A stretch of DNA of 63,987 bases from Merismopedia glauca CCAP 1448/3 (GCF_003003775.1 NZ_PVWJ01000009.1:1-63987), one strand, 5' to 3'. Shown: positions 17,789 to 27,658, numbered from the stretch's first letter. The notes: a model not told the origin generated them from the sequence alone. Program-made: numbers and translations.

Positions 17789-19441
17789 GTGCAAGAACCA
17801 TTTGTGATCGGTCAATTACTAGACGGGCGCTATCGTGTCATTCAACCATTGGGTGCAGGCGGATTTGGTCAAACCTATCTGGCGCAAGATACAAAAATCC
17901 CCAATCATCCTACTTGTGTTGTCAAGCATCTGAAGCCCGTGAGTAACGACCCCCAGGTTTTAGAAACGGCAAGGCGTTTTTTTAAAAGTGAAGGGGAAAC
18001 CTTAGCTGTTTTAGGCAATCATCCCGACATTCCCAGATTATTAGCTTACTTTGAAGAAGAGCGAGAATTTTATTTAGTCCAAGAGTATATTCCAGGAAAC
18101 ACCCTGAATCGGGAAATTGTCACCGGACAAAAGTGGACTGAAGGACAAGTTATTAACTTACTCCAAGAGGTATTGGAGATTCTTGATTTTGTCCACAATC
18201 AGGGGGTAATCCATCGGGATATCAAGCCAAGTAACTTGATTAGGCGTTCTCCTCAATCAACTCCAGGTGTCAGAGATACTGGAAGTCTGGTACTGATTGA
18301 CTTTGGTGCTATCAAACAAATTCAAACCCAAGTAGCTACAAATGCCGCCCCTTTAAGTGTAGCGATCGGTACACCTGGGTATATGCCTGCCGAACAAGTG
18401 AAGGGTCAACCCCGCTTCAGCAGCGACATCTACGCTTTGGGAATGGTTGCCATCCAAGCTGTGACGGGGATGTTACCTACAGAGTTACCAGAAGATCCGA
18501 ATACTGGAGAGTTTGTTTGGCAGCATCTAGCCTCAGTTAGTCCTGCTGTGGCTGGTATCCTCAGTAAAATGACCCGCTATCACTTCAAGGATCGTTATTA
18601 CAGTGCTTCTGAAGTACTTTTTGACTTGCAACGACTCCAGCAAACAATTAACCCAATTCCAGCCGCACCAGTTAGTTATCCCCAAAATTGGAATCCGCCT
18701 CAGCAGCCAAATATCCCGACACCAACTCCACCAGTCCCCACCCTTCCTGTTTCTCCACCCAACGGTAATTCACCACCACCTCGCAAAAGCCCTCTAGTTC
18801 CCCTGTTGATAGCCGGAGGAGTAACGGCTGCTGTTGGTGCAGGATTGGCGGTTTCTCCCTACCTAGTGCAAGTTTTTAATTCCAGCGATGCAAATCTAGC
18901 GACACCGACACCTACATCTTCCATCGTTGCTACTTGTCGGGTGGTAATTTCAGGACTTAATATCCGTTCTGAACCCAACGGGAGAGTTATCGATATTCTC
19001 AATCAAGGTGATTCCGTCTCGTTAACGGGTGAAAAAAACGGAACTTGGCTGAAAATTGTCTCTCCGAAAGAAGGTTGGGTGAGGAAACGCGACACTAATG
19101 GTAAGGTTTTAGTTACTTGTCCTGGAGATGTAACGGTGGAAGAGACTCCCAATCCTCCTGTAATTAGGCGTTCTCCTCGCATCAGAAATACTCCCAGAGT
19201 CATAAATCCTAGCACTCCTACCCCAACTATTAAACCCACACCAACACCGACTCCCACACCTACACCGACACCTACCCCTAGCGAGACTCCCACACCGACA
19301 CCTACCCCTAGTGAGACTCCTATTCCTTCTGTGACTCCAACACCTGTAGAAACACCAACCCCCGAAGTTCCCGCAGCTACAGAAACACCGATTCCGATTG
19401 AAGTTCCCACTCCAGAAACCCCTGCGACAGAAAGCAATTAA
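17789..19441 (+). CDS. Membrane Ser/Thr protein kinase with extracytoplasmic SH3 domain
   Basis: 550 residues from a GTG start. The Hanks-type kinase domain (about 10-285) has glycine loop GAGGFGQTYLAQ, Lys in CVVKHL (near 45), HRD motif VIHRDIKPSNL (near 140), DFG in LIDFGAIK (near 170) and the activation-segment GTPGYMPAEQ. All catalytic residues look intact. A proline-rich linker follows, then a membrane helix (about 338-362) and a bacterial SH3 domain (about 382-445, LNIRSEPNGRVI, GTWLKI, GWVRK). The Thr/Pro tail (about 465-550) contains PTPTPTPTPSETP units. The tail and SH3 domain should face outside and could sense the wall. The FHA gene starts 43 bp later. Confidence 0.9.
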   Translation: MQEPFVIGQLLDGRYRVIQPLGAGGFGQTYLAQDTKIPNHPTCVVKHLKPVSNDPQVLETARRFFKSEGETLAVLGNHPDIPRLLAYFEEEREFYLVQEYIPGNTLNREIVTGQKWTEGQVINLLQEVLEILDFVHNQGVIHRDIKPSNLIRRSPQSTPGVRDTGSLVLIDFGAIKQIQTQVATNAAPLSVAIGTPGYMPAEQVKGQPRFSSDIYALGMVAIQAVTGMLPTELPEDPNTGEFVWQHLASVSPAVAGILSKMTRYHFKDRYYSASEVLFDLQRLQQTINPIPAAPVSYPQNWNPPQQPNIPTPTPPVPTLPVSPPNGNSPPPRKSPLVPLLIAGGVTAAVGAGLAVSPYLVQVFNSSDANLATPTPTSSIVATCRVVISGLNIRSEPNGRVIDILNQGDSVSLTGEKNGTWLKIVSPKEGWVRKRDTNGKVLVTCPGDVTVEETPNPPVIRRSPRIRNTPRVINPSTPTPTIKPTPTPTPTPTPTPTPSETPTPTPTPSETPIPSVTPTPVETPTPEVPAATETPIPIEVPTPETPATESN

Positions 19442-19484
19442 TTAGAGGTGATCTAACCCCAAAGACACGGAGAACACACAGTTT

Positions 19485-21563
19485 ATGTCTGCAAAAACTG
19501 AAAAGTTAGCTCAAAAAATCCAAGATGTCAAAAAGTTTGTTTTAGCTAAAGAGAATCGCTATTTAAGTTTTAGCGCGATCGCCACGGAACTGGATAGTTT
19601 ACTCACCTGTTTGCAAACTCAAAAGTTAAATTTAAAAATTATCAGTCGCTACCCCATATTATCTCAAGCAGTACAGAACTTAATTAATAGGAACGATGAG
19701 CTTAAACCTCTTTATTATTTACAAACAGAGACTTTAGCGGGGATAAAACTAGAAACTGAAGCCAAATCTCCAGCATCTTTGTTATTGAAAGGCGATCCTA
19801 GTAATAAAACCCAAAAAACTCGTTATTTACTATCCTTAGAGCAAAAAGTTGCGATCGGGCGCAGTCTTGATTGTCAAATCCAGTTACCTGTAGATTGCAC
19901 GACTGTATCGCGCCACCATGCAGAAATTCGCCCATTTTTAAATTCTGGGGCTAATAAACCAACCGTAAGTTGGGTAGTTTACGATCTCAATAGTGCTAAT
20001 GGTACTTATGTTAACGATATCTCTTTGAAAGGAAATAGTCGGGCGCTGACAAATGGCGATCGCATTATCTTAGGAAAATACCACGATTGTACTGGACCAG
20101 AATTTGTCTTTGAAGATCGCTCAACTTCTGTTACATCTCCAGAAGATGAGTTAAAACAGTTACTTAAAGGTGGCGATATGCTGGGTTTAGTCATCAATCC
20201 CATCCAACCTTTATCTAGAGAAGAAAAAACCGTAATTTCTCTGGCTCAAAAAGCTAAGTTTGTCAAAATTATCTTGATTGCAGATACATCAGCAGCTCTT
20301 CAAAATCAAGAGATTATTCAAACTAATTTAGCTGAAATCAAAGTTTGGCAAAACTCGGAAAAACTGAATGATATTTTAATAATAAAGTCTCTACCGTTGA
20401 AAAGCTTTTATCATCAAGAGCAAAGTTTCATTGATGCAGAAGTTCAGCAGGATATTGATAGTTTTAGCCGCTTGATGCAACAGTTATTAGCTGAGCGAGG
20501 AGAAGATCTAATTAAAGATAGAGTCAAGTCTCAATTTTTAGCTCAACTATCTCTTATCGATACAGTTTTTGATGAGAAATTAGCAACTTTAAAACAAGAA
20601 CTGGAGCAACAGCAAAAATCTTTGGGTGGAAAAACTTTAGAAGAATTGAGCGAACAACTTAAAAAAGCTGTCAAACAAGTAAATGAGGAAAGAGAAAGGA
20701 CTATACCTCAAATCAAATTTGAGTTTAATGAATCGAAACTTAGCTTAGTAGATGCTTATCAAAAGCATAGTTTAATTTATAAAATCAAAGTGTTTGCAGA
20801 TGAACTAAAAGCTATAGTTACTGAAAGAAATGGAGAGAAAATCATTATTCTCAAAACCGACAAAATGCAAGATGAGGAAACTATCCATAATTATGCAACT
20901 CGGCTTTGCAATGTTGAAATATTTAAATGGTCAACTCAAGAATGGGAGAGGATTTGTCAAAACTATGCTAATGGAGGATTAAAAGAATTTTTCCAAAAAA
21001 CTTATAACATTCTCAGTTTTTTACACAACTTAGATTTAGATAATTCTTTATTCAAACCAGCCGACAAATTTGATGTTTCTAAATGCCTCAGAGAATCTTT
21101 TCTAGAGTTTGAAAAAACTCATATATCTTTACCAGAAACATCTAAAAAAGGAGACTTTATTCTGGGGGGAGGTGCTGTAATTGGTGCTGTAATTGGCGCT
21201 GGTGCAAATCCAATGGCAATTCCTTTATTATTAATTCAACCTGTGGCAATGCTTTTAACTCGCGATGATGCCAGACAGCAAGCTTTACTAAATAGAAAAG
21301 AACAGCAAATAGAAGGTTTTAGAAAAGGTGTATTTAGCCATTATCAAAACTTTGCTAAGTCGATGACTGAAAAAGTAGCACGTAACTTTACTTTAGGATT
21401 TCAAACTGAAGAAAGGCGTTGGAAAGAACTAGTGGAACAAAGTATCGAGAAAATCAATTCTCATTTGGCTCAAACTAAGAAGTCTTTAGCTGAAAATAAT
21501 AGCAAGCAAAATCAGATTGCTAAAGAGAAAGCTGAATTACTAGATATTATTAAAAAACCTTAG
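19485..21563 (+). CDS. FHA-domain protein with coiled coil and C-terminal glycine-zipper hydrophobic region
   Basis: 692 residues. After a helical head (1-100), an FHA domain (about 112-205) shows the phosphothreonine-binding signature: VAIGRSLDCQIQLP, SRHHAEIRPF and NSANGTYVNDISL. A central region has long coiled-coil stretches (about 360-420, KLATLKQELEQQQKSLGG). A Gly-rich hydrophobic segment (about 562-590, GGGAVIGAVIGAGANP) and a charged helical tail follow. The size and layout recall dynamin-like or membrane-remodelling proteins, but I see no GTPase motifs. It is cotranscribed with the kinase upstream, so it is likely a reader of that kinase's phosphorylation. Confidence 0.8.
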   Translation: MSAKTEKLAQKIQDVKKFVLAKENRYLSFSAIATELDSLLTCLQTQKLNLKIISRYPILSQAVQNLINRNDELKPLYYLQTETLAGIKLETEAKSPASLLLKGDPSNKTQKTRYLLSLEQKVAIGRSLDCQIQLPVDCTTVSRHHAEIRPFLNSGANKPTVSWVVYDLNSANGTYVNDISLKGNSRALTNGDRIILGKYHDCTGPEFVFEDRSTSVTSPEDELKQLLKGGDMLGLVINPIQPLSREEKTVISLAQKAKFVKIILIADTSAALQNQEIIQTNLAEIKVWQNSEKLNDILIIKSLPLKSFYHQEQSFIDAEVQQDIDSFSRLMQQLLAERGEDLIKDRVKSQFLAQLSLIDTVFDEKLATLKQELEQQQKSLGGKTLEELSEQLKKAVKQVNEERERTIPQIKFEFNESKLSLVDAYQKHSLIYKIKVFADELKAIVTERNGEKIIILKTDKMQDEETIHNYATRLCNVEIFKWSTQEWERICQNYANGGLKEFFQKTYNILSFLHNLDLDNSLFKPADKFDVSKCLRESFLEFEKTHISLPETSKKGDFILGGGAVIGAVIGAGANPMAIPLLLIQPVAMLLTRDDARQQALLNRKEQQIEGFRKGVFSHYQNFAKSMTEKVARNFTLGFQTEERRWKELVEQSIEKINSHLAQTKKSLAENNSKQNQIAKEKAELLDIIKKP

Positions 21564-21664
21564 TTATTAACATGACACAATTCCAGCCCGTGCAGGCAAG
21601 ATGCCTGCGCCACAAGAAAATAGTTTTACCATTTTCCTAGTAGGATTGCGCCCCTACAGAAAAT

Positions 21665-22699
21665 TCATACTAAGCCCTCAATCTTGCCTTGACATTTATT
21701 TTCCAAAGCAGAAACTATCTTCTGTTCTTCTGGCGAAATTACCCCATCTCTTTGCGCTAGATAACGACATTGCGCCAGCAAAGATACGCTAAAATCGCAA
21801 TCTAACTGCTCGATTAAACTTTCTAAAGGTTGGGGAGATTTCAGTTCGCGGGCAATAGATATTAAGGAGTCAGCATCTAGTTGTAAAGCTTGCAGTTCTG
21901 GCAAAATATTATCCCATTTCTTTTCGGGATAGCTTGCCAAAATCATATGAACTAAGACTTTATTAATAATATCTTGCTGACCGATAGCGCGATCGATAAA
22001 CTGTTCGGTATCTTGATGAATTTGTTGTAAAGTCGCATCTGTAGGCTGGAGGCTAGCTGCTTTTTGCTTGGCTTCATAGAAGCGACAAGCTGCATAACCT
22101 AAAGAATACAACATCGTGGCATCGGTTCCCGCACCGATCGCCGCCCCAGCTACGGGAATATTGCGTAAAAAGCCCAAACCAGCTTTCAGAGCATTTCTTC
22201 CTCCTAATGCAAGTCCAAAAACTCCCATTATTTCTCCCTTTCTGGCTGGATCTCTTAAATCCATGCCATAAGCGGCAGCAATTTGATACACCATCTCCGT
22301 TTGAATCGCGGCGGTTGCGGCTAAATCTACCGCCAAAAATGGCAGCGCAAACCCAGGTAACAAACTAGTAGCTAACCCAACTCCCCCAGCTTGGAGAGAT
22401 TTTTGCACGATGATGCGATGGGCGATTTGGCTGATGGTTTCTTTGGGATAAGCGGTTTGCAGTTTTTTCACCTCAGCTTGAGCTTTAGCAACATCTACAT
22501 CGCCAATCAGCCCTAAGAACCAGTCCATTCTCAAAAGACCGACAAACGGACGCAAGAAAGGCAGGTTGCTCACATAAGACATGGCTTTACCAGCATTTTG
22601 GGTGCTTTCTTCGATCCATTTCAAGGTTTGCTGGCTGGTAACTTTACTAAGACTAGAAATAGTATTGGCGATCGCATTGCCACTTGGAGATGATGTCAT
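21665..22699 (-). CDS. EcsC-like protein with TerB-like tail
   Basis: 344 residues. The central region (about 60-220) resembles the EcsC family, with hydrophobic GGVGLATSLLPGFALPFLAVD, then AAIQTEMVYQIAAAYGMDL and ALKAGLGFLRNIPVAGAAIG. The C-terminal 55 residues (SVSLLAQCRYLAQRDGVISPEEQKIV) resemble a TerB/tellurite-type helical motif with an EF-hand-like acidic turn. Function is unknown; both modules are often membrane-associated or stress-linked. It is convergent with the FHA gene. The spacer (21564-21664) holds a GTGCAGGCAaGATGCCTGCGC palindrome-type repeat. Confidence 0.65.
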   Translation of the reverse strand: MTSSPSGNAIANTISSLSKVTSQQTLKWIEESTQNAGKAMSYVSNLPFLRPFVGLLRMDWFLGLIGDVDVAKAQAEVKKLQTAYPKETISQIAHRIIVQKSLQAGGVGLATSLLPGFALPFLAVDLAATAAIQTEMVYQIAAAYGMDLRDPARKGEIMGVFGLALGGRNALKAGLGFLRNIPVAGAAIGAGTDATMLYSLGYAACRFYEAKQKAASLQPTDATLQQIHQDTEQFIDRAIGQQDIINKVLVHMILASYPEKKWDNILPELQALQLDADSLISIARELKSPQPLESLIEQLDCDFSVSLLAQCRYLAQRDGVISPEEQKIVSALENKCQGKIEGLV

Positions 22700-22829
22700 G
22701 TAGTTTCATAAAAGTAGGCTGATAGTAGAGTATCAATCTAGGTAAAGGCATTTCTTGTATCTACAGTTGGATTCGGAATTACTTCTAGGTGTATCTTCAG
22801 ACACAAAATTCGGAATTCGGTATTGAGTC

Positions 22830-22857
22830 TGACTTCTGACTTCTGACTCCTGACTTC
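22830..22857. repeat. TGACTTC heptamer array
   Basis: Four TGACTTC-type units (one reads TGACTCC) end exactly where the MgtC gene's 3' end begins; its stop codon is at 22857-22859. This is the same family as at 2301, 39137, 47161 and 58242. Confidence 0.8.
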
Positions 22858-23294
22858 TACAAATACCTTTCTACCTTTTTGACAACTTTCAGCACCAAAT
22901 AAGATAGCACCCCTCCGATTAAACTAATTTCCCACAAACCGCATCCAGCTAGAGTTCCCAAAGCGGCTGATACCCAAATAGCAGCAGCAGATGTCAACCC
23001 GCGTACCTCTTCTTTGTCAGAATTTAGGCGATGAGAACGAATAATTTCTCCACCACCTAAAAAACCGATTCCCGCAGCTATCCCTTGGATAGTTCGACTG
23101 ACTCCTAACTGAGCATCTGGTGTAGGTAATTTCAAACTTGCCAAAATAAACAAAGCTGAGCCAAAACTGACTAGCATATGAGTTCTTAACCCTGCTGGCT
23201 TATGACTGGTTTCTCGCTCAACTCCAATTAGTGCCCCAACCAACAACGCTAAAATCAGTCTCAAGACTACAGTGAGTAAATCATCTACTCTCAT
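22857..23294 (-). CDS. MgtC/SapB family membrane protein
   Basis: 145 residues with four hydrophobic helices (about 8-25, 38-55, 72-90 and 100-130). It carries the family signature GALIGVERETSHKPAGLRTH near 20-40, with the conserved Arg-Glu and Gly-Leu-Arg-Thr residues. MgtC relatives modulate magnesium or phosphate homeostasis through P-type ATPases and ATP synthase. The exact role in cyanobacteria is not settled. The short form lacks the C-terminal ACT-like domain. It is divergent from the aminopeptidase gene with only 29 bp between start codons, so the promoters must overlap coding sequence or each other. Confidence 0.88.
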   Translation of the reverse strand: MRVDDLLTVVLRLILALLVGALIGVERETSHKPAGLRTHMLVSFGSALFILASLKLPTPDAQLGVSRTIQGIAAGIGFLGGGEIIRSHRLNSDKEEVRGLTSAAAIWVSAALGTLAGCGLWEISLIGGVLSYLVLKVVKKVERYL

Positions 23295-23323
23295 TGGCTT
23301 AAACCATTTTCATCTTTTCTTCA

Positions 23324-24694
23324 ATGTACCCCCAAAGAGCAAATTTACCTGAAGCTTTAGCAAATAGACGAGAGAAACTCAGCAAATTAGTGGATTTTCC
23401 TGTCATTTTGTGGTCTGGAAGTCCTTTGTCGCGCAACTTTCGGGCTAATGTTTACCCCTTTCGAGCTAGCAGTCACTTTTTATATTTTGCGGGTTGGGGG
23501 TTAGAAAATGCAGCAATTTGCCTTGAAGCAGGAAAGTTAGAATTATTTATCGATGCACCTTTGCCTAGCAGCACCTTATGGCATGGAGAAACTCCAACAC
23601 CCTCAGCTATAGCAGAAACGATCGGTGCAGATGCTGTCTATCCTCTCTCAGAACTGAGCAGTAAAGCCGCAGGTGCAGCGACTATTCCAGTCCAAGATAT
23701 CAGCACCTACCAACAGCAGTGTGACATTTTGGGGCGATTTTTGCCACCAGCAGACAAATTACAGGGCATAGATTTAGTTTTAGCAGAGGCTATAGTTAAG
23801 TTGCGATCGCACCACGATGCAGCCGCTTTAGCTGAAATTAAACAAGCCGCAAATTGCAGTATTGAGGCACATTTAGCCGGAATTAGAGCTAGTCGCACTT
23901 CTACCACCGAAGCCGAAGTCAGAGCCGCGATGGAAAGAGTTATTCTGGCTCAGCAGATGACTTGCGCTTACAATAGCATTGTCACTACCCACGGAGAGAT
24001 TCTGCATAGCGATCGCTATCACCATTCCTTGCAACCAGGAGATTTGCTGTTAGCAGATGTAGGAGCCGAAAACTCGATGGGATGGGCATCAGATATCACC
24101 CGTACTTTCCCAGTTTCTGGCAAATTTTCCCCGACTCAAAGGGAGATTTATCAGATAGTACTAGCTGCTCATGACGATTGTATTGCTAAAATTCGCCCAG
24201 GAGTCGAGTATCGAGATTTGCATTTATTAGCTGGGGAAGTTATAACTCAAGGATTGGTAGATTTAGGGATTTTAAAGGGTAAAGTTGCCAATTTGCTCGC
24301 AAGGGATGCCCATGCTTTATTTTTCCCCCACGGAGTAGGACATTTGTTGGGCTTGGATGTCCACGATATGGAAGATTTAGGGGATTTAGTTGGATATCAA
24401 GCCGGAAGAACCAGAAGCGATCGCTTTGGTTTATGCTACTTGCGTCTAGATCGCCCTTTAGAAACTGGAATGGTAGTCACCATCGAACCTGGATTATATC
24501 AAGTACCTGCGATTTTAAACGATCCAGACAAGCGAGCCAAATATCAAGATGCAGTCAATTGGGAACGATTGGCTCAATTTAGCGATGTGAGAGGGATTCG
24601 GATTGAAGACGATGTATTAGTCACAAATATTGGAGCAGAAGTCTTAACAGCCAAATTACCCACAACTATAGAGGCAATGGAAGGTAATGGGTAA
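23324..24694 (+). CDS. Xaa-Pro aminopeptidase (M24B, aminopeptidase P family)
   Basis: 456 residues: an N-terminal creatinase-like domain (about 1-180) and a pita-bread catalytic domain (about 190-440). All five dimetal ligands are visible: Asp in LLADVGAE, Asp in DITRTFP, His in HGVGHLLGLDVHD, Glu in TIEPGLY and Glu in GIRIEDDVLV. It should remove N-terminal residues in front of proline in the cytoplasm. The TTRSDRFGL-like insert (GRTRSDRFGLCYLR) before the Glu ligand is normal for the long aminopeptidase P form. The start ATG at 23324 fits the usual N-terminus. Confidence 0.92.
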   Translation: MYPQRANLPEALANRREKLSKLVDFPVILWSGSPLSRNFRANVYPFRASSHFLYFAGWGLENAAICLEAGKLELFIDAPLPSSTLWHGETPTPSAIAETIGADAVYPLSELSSKAAGAATIPVQDISTYQQQCDILGRFLPPADKLQGIDLVLAEAIVKLRSHHDAAALAEIKQAANCSIEAHLAGIRASRTSTTEAEVRAAMERVILAQQMTCAYNSIVTTHGEILHSDRYHHSLQPGDLLLADVGAENSMGWASDITRTFPVSGKFSPTQREIYQIVLAAHDDCIAKIRPGVEYRDLHLLAGEVITQGLVDLGILKGKVANLLARDAHALFFPHGVGHLLGLDVHDMEDLGDLVGYQAGRTRSDRFGLCYLRLDRPLETGMVVTIEPGLYQVPAILNDPDKRAKYQDAVNWERLAQFSDVRGIRIEDDVLVTNIGAEVLTAKLPTTIEAMEGNG

Positions 24695-24797
24695 TATATA
24701 TAATATAGAGCGCTATTCCTATAGCAGTACGCATCAAGGTTAGGACACTCTAGAAGACTGGAACCATTGAAGCAACTGGTTTTAACTTCTGACTTCT

Positions 24798-24825
24798 GTA
24801 GGGGCGCAACGCGTTGCGCCCCTAC
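24798..24825. repeat. 28-bp perfect palindrome within TGACTTC repeats
   Basis: Half-site GTAGGGGCGCAACG followed by its exact reverse complement. It is flanked on both sides by remnants of the TGACTTC array (ACTTCTGACTTCT before, TTCTGACTTTCT after), so the palindrome appears to have been inserted into the array. The other copies are at 5918 and 35098. Confidence 0.8.
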
Positions 24826-24871
24826 TTCTGACTTTCTACTAAATTAAAGTTAACGGATAGTTTAGTTGCCA

Positions 24872-27658
24872 ATGCTACTTAGTCAACCTCAAATTTCGAC
24901 TGAAGCGATCGCCTTAGCGCAACTAATCGCTTCTATGACAGAAGCTACTTCTGAAAGCGAAATTTACACTACATTCGTGGATTTGTTGCCCCAAATTTTG
25001 CCAATCGAGCGAGTTAGTGTCAATCTTCTTAATTCTAGCCGTCAAGACTTAGAGATCGTCGCACTTCAGGGAATCGAAGCCCAAATGCCTAGGGGAACCA
25101 AGATCCCTAGCGATCGCCTCGTGAGTGCTAGAACCCTAGAAACTAGGCAAACCCAAATCGAAATTACCGATCCTCAAAGTAGTTTTGTAGATAGCGCCAA
25201 ACTAGCTGAAACTGGCATCCAAAAACTAATTAGCACTCCTTTAATCGTTCATAAACAAGCCATTGGTACTATCGATGTAGGAGTCTGTCTCCCTGATACT
25301 GATACCCAGAAAATAACCCCAATTATCCTCCAAGTGGTGGGATTAATGGCTACGCAACTGGAAAAAAGCTTCAAAATAGAACAGGCGCAAGCTACAGTTG
25401 ACAGATATCGCTTATACAGCGAACAGTTGCAGATTTTAAATGATATTGCCTACAAATTATCCTCATTAATGAGTGAAGGGGAAATCTTCGATTTGCTAGC
25501 TCAAGCAATGGTAGACAATTTTCCTCTACAGCGCGTCAGCTATGCCAAGTTGGAGCCAGATGGTAAATTTATCAGAGTATTCAAGCAAGTGGGGGATAAC
25601 ACAATTCTCACTAATGCGCTTTTACCTGTTGTCCATAGCATTTTTGCTTGGGTTGTAGAACACAATCAACCTTTGATCTCAAGCGATTTAGACAGATCTA
25701 TTTACAATGCTCACCAAATTTTAGCCGCTTCTGGTTTTAAGGCATCTTGGTCAGTACCAGTTTTGGTTGGGGGTGAAGTTATAGGAGTTTTAAACGCAGC
25801 AACTACTCAATCTCAAGTCAATATTGACGAACTACGTGACTGTTTGCTAACCCTAGGGCGTTTGATGGGAGCTACAATTGAGCGGATTCAAATGCAAGAG
25901 CAAGCTGCTGGCGTACTTCGAGCTAATGAAGCCAGGATGCTTGCCTTAGTTGATGATAGCCCCTTACTGCTGATAGTAGTCAACGTAGATCGAGAGATTG
26001 TGAGAGTTAGTCGTTTTGGAGCTTCCCAATTAGGATATCAACCAGAAAACCTAGTCGGATTGCCCTTTAGCAGCTTACACCCAGAAAGCGATCGCCCAAG
26101 TATTAAAAGTTATCTCGATCAGCTACTAGAAATCGAAGGAGGGGAGATTAGCCATCAAGAAGTAAATATGTCTCGATGCGATGGAAAACGAATTTGGGCG
26201 CGTCAGACAGCTAGGAAAATCTACAATCCCCAAGGAGAGCCAGAAATACTATTTGTTTGCGAAGATATTACGGAATTGCGATCTCTTACCGCCAAATTAG
26301 AACATCAAGCTCATTACGACAATCTGACTCAATTACCCAACCGGACTAGATTCAACCAAGCGTTAGTAGACACAATCTTCCTAGCTCAAGATGCTAACCA
26401 AGAAGTGGCATTATTGTTTATCGATCTAGATCGGTTTAAAAGTGTTAATGATATCTTAGGTCATCTAGTGGGCGATCGCCTGTTAAACTCAGTAGCTCAA
26501 CGTTTTACGCAAACATTACGCTCTTCTGATTTAGTCGCTCGATTGGGTGGTGACGAATTTGTCGTAATTTTACCTCAAGTTAAAACCATTGAAGGAGTAG
26601 CAATAGTTGCTCAAAAGCTAATTTCTCAACTAGAGCCAAGTTTTACTATTTCCGATCGTGAAATTTCTATCGGTTGCAGTATTGGAATTGCTTTATTTCC
26701 TCGTGATGGGCAAACGCCTAGCAATTTGATGAAAAATGCTGATATTGCCATGTATGAAGCCAAAAAACAAGGCGGTAATTCCTACTTTTTCTATCAAAAC
26801 ACCCTTTCAGAACAAATCAGCACCAGATTAACCTTAGAAAACTATCTGAAAGATGCGATCGCCAATCAAGAATTATATTTAGTTTTTCAACCCCAAGTTA
26901 ATATCATTACAGGACAAGTAGAAGGATTAGAAGCTCTGCTCAGATGGGAGCATCCTATCTTAGGCAATATAACTCCTGCTACATTTATTCCCATTGCTGA
27001 AGAAAATCACTTAATTGAAGAATTAACTAACTGGGTTCTCCAGCAAAGTTTGCAAGTTTTGAAAAAACTTCACCAGCATTATCATCATCTTTGTATGGCG
27101 GTTAACGTTTCCGCTCGCGGATTTACGGCTTCCGATCCTTTAGATCGGCGCATTTCCCATTTGTTAACTGAATATGAACTCTCTGGCTGTTATTTAGCAC
27201 TAGAAGTTACTGAACGATTTTTTATGGAAAACACGGCGAGAAGTGCCGAAATGATGGCTAATTTGAGAAAGCAAGGGATAAGAATTGCGATCGATGATTT
27301 TGGCACGGGTTTTTCGTCTTTGACCTATTTAGCTGATTTACCCATCGATACTTTGAAAATAGACCGTTCTTTTACCAAAGATCTAGATACCGATTCTCGC
27401 AAAAAAGGGATTATGAGCGGGATTGTAGCGATCGCTCGCAGTTTAAAGATTCAATGCATCGCTGAAGGCGTTGAATCGCAAACCCAACTCATTCAACTAT
27501 CAAGTCTTGGTTGTCATCAATATCAAGGTTTTTTGTTCAGTAAACCTGTGAAAGTAGAGCATTTACCAGCTATTTTAGAGCCAGATTATCGCCAACTTAG
27601 GGGCACAGAAGCAGGGGAGCATGGGAGCAGAAAAGACAGATATAGTTCCGAACTTTGA
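24872..27658 (+). CDS. GAF-GAF-PAS-GGDEF-EAL cyclic-di-GMP enzyme
   Basis: 928 residues from ATG 24872 (a TTG two codons upstream is possible). Two GAF domains (about 15-165 and 185-335), a PAS domain (about 350-475, RVSRFGASQLGYQPENLVG), GGDEF (about 485-645) and EAL (about 660-905). The GGDEF motif is intact (RLGGDEFVV, near 557), as are EALLRWEHP (near 686) and DDFGTGFSSLTYL, so both cyclase and phosphodiesterase activity are possible. The GAF domains lack an obvious chromophore Cys in the phytochrome or CBCR position, so light sensing is not supported. It is cytoplasmic with no membrane helix. The last codons (GTEAGEHGSRKD) run into a gene-end repeat-like sequence. Confidence 0.92.
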   Translation: MLLSQPQISTEAIALAQLIASMTEATSESEIYTTFVDLLPQILPIERVSVNLLNSSRQDLEIVALQGIEAQMPRGTKIPSDRLVSARTLETRQTQIEITDPQSSFVDSAKLAETGIQKLISTPLIVHKQAIGTIDVGVCLPDTDTQKITPIILQVVGLMATQLEKSFKIEQAQATVDRYRLYSEQLQILNDIAYKLSSLMSEGEIFDLLAQAMVDNFPLQRVSYAKLEPDGKFIRVFKQVGDNTILTNALLPVVHSIFAWVVEHNQPLISSDLDRSIYNAHQILAASGFKASWSVPVLVGGEVIGVLNAATTQSQVNIDELRDCLLTLGRLMGATIERIQMQEQAAGVLRANEARMLALVDDSPLLLIVVNVDREIVRVSRFGASQLGYQPENLVGLPFSSLHPESDRPSIKSYLDQLLEIEGGEISHQEVNMSRCDGKRIWARQTARKIYNPQGEPEILFVCEDITELRSLTAKLEHQAHYDNLTQLPNRTRFNQALVDTIFLAQDANQEVALLFIDLDRFKSVNDILGHLVGDRLLNSVAQRFTQTLRSSDLVARLGGDEFVVILPQVKTIEGVAIVAQKLISQLEPSFTISDREISIGCSIGIALFPRDGQTPSNLMKNADIAMYEAKKQGGNSYFFYQNTLSEQISTRLTLENYLKDAIANQELYLVFQPQVNIITGQVEGLEALLRWEHPILGNITPATFIPIAEENHLIEELTNWVLQQSLQVLKKLHQHYHHLCMAVNVSARGFTASDPLDRRISHLLTEYELSGCYLALEVTERFFMENTARSAEMMANLRKQGIRIAIDDFGTGFSSLTYLADLPIDTLKIDRSFTKDLDTDSRKKGIMSGIVAIARSLKIQCIAEGVESQTQLIQLSSLGCHQYQGFLFSKPVKVEHLPAILEPDYRQLRGTEAGEHGSRKDRYSSEL

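Noticed and set aside
19003-19437. Minus-strand open frame rich in Gly-Val repeats
   Set aside because: It is the antisense of the Thr/Pro-rich tail of the kinase. The GVGVGVG pattern is the complement of ACACCNACN codons, not a real gene.
24872-25900. Cyanobacteriochrome-type bilin-binding GAF domain
   Set aside because: The two GAF domains lack a suitably placed Cys-His pair, so a photoreceptor role is not supported.
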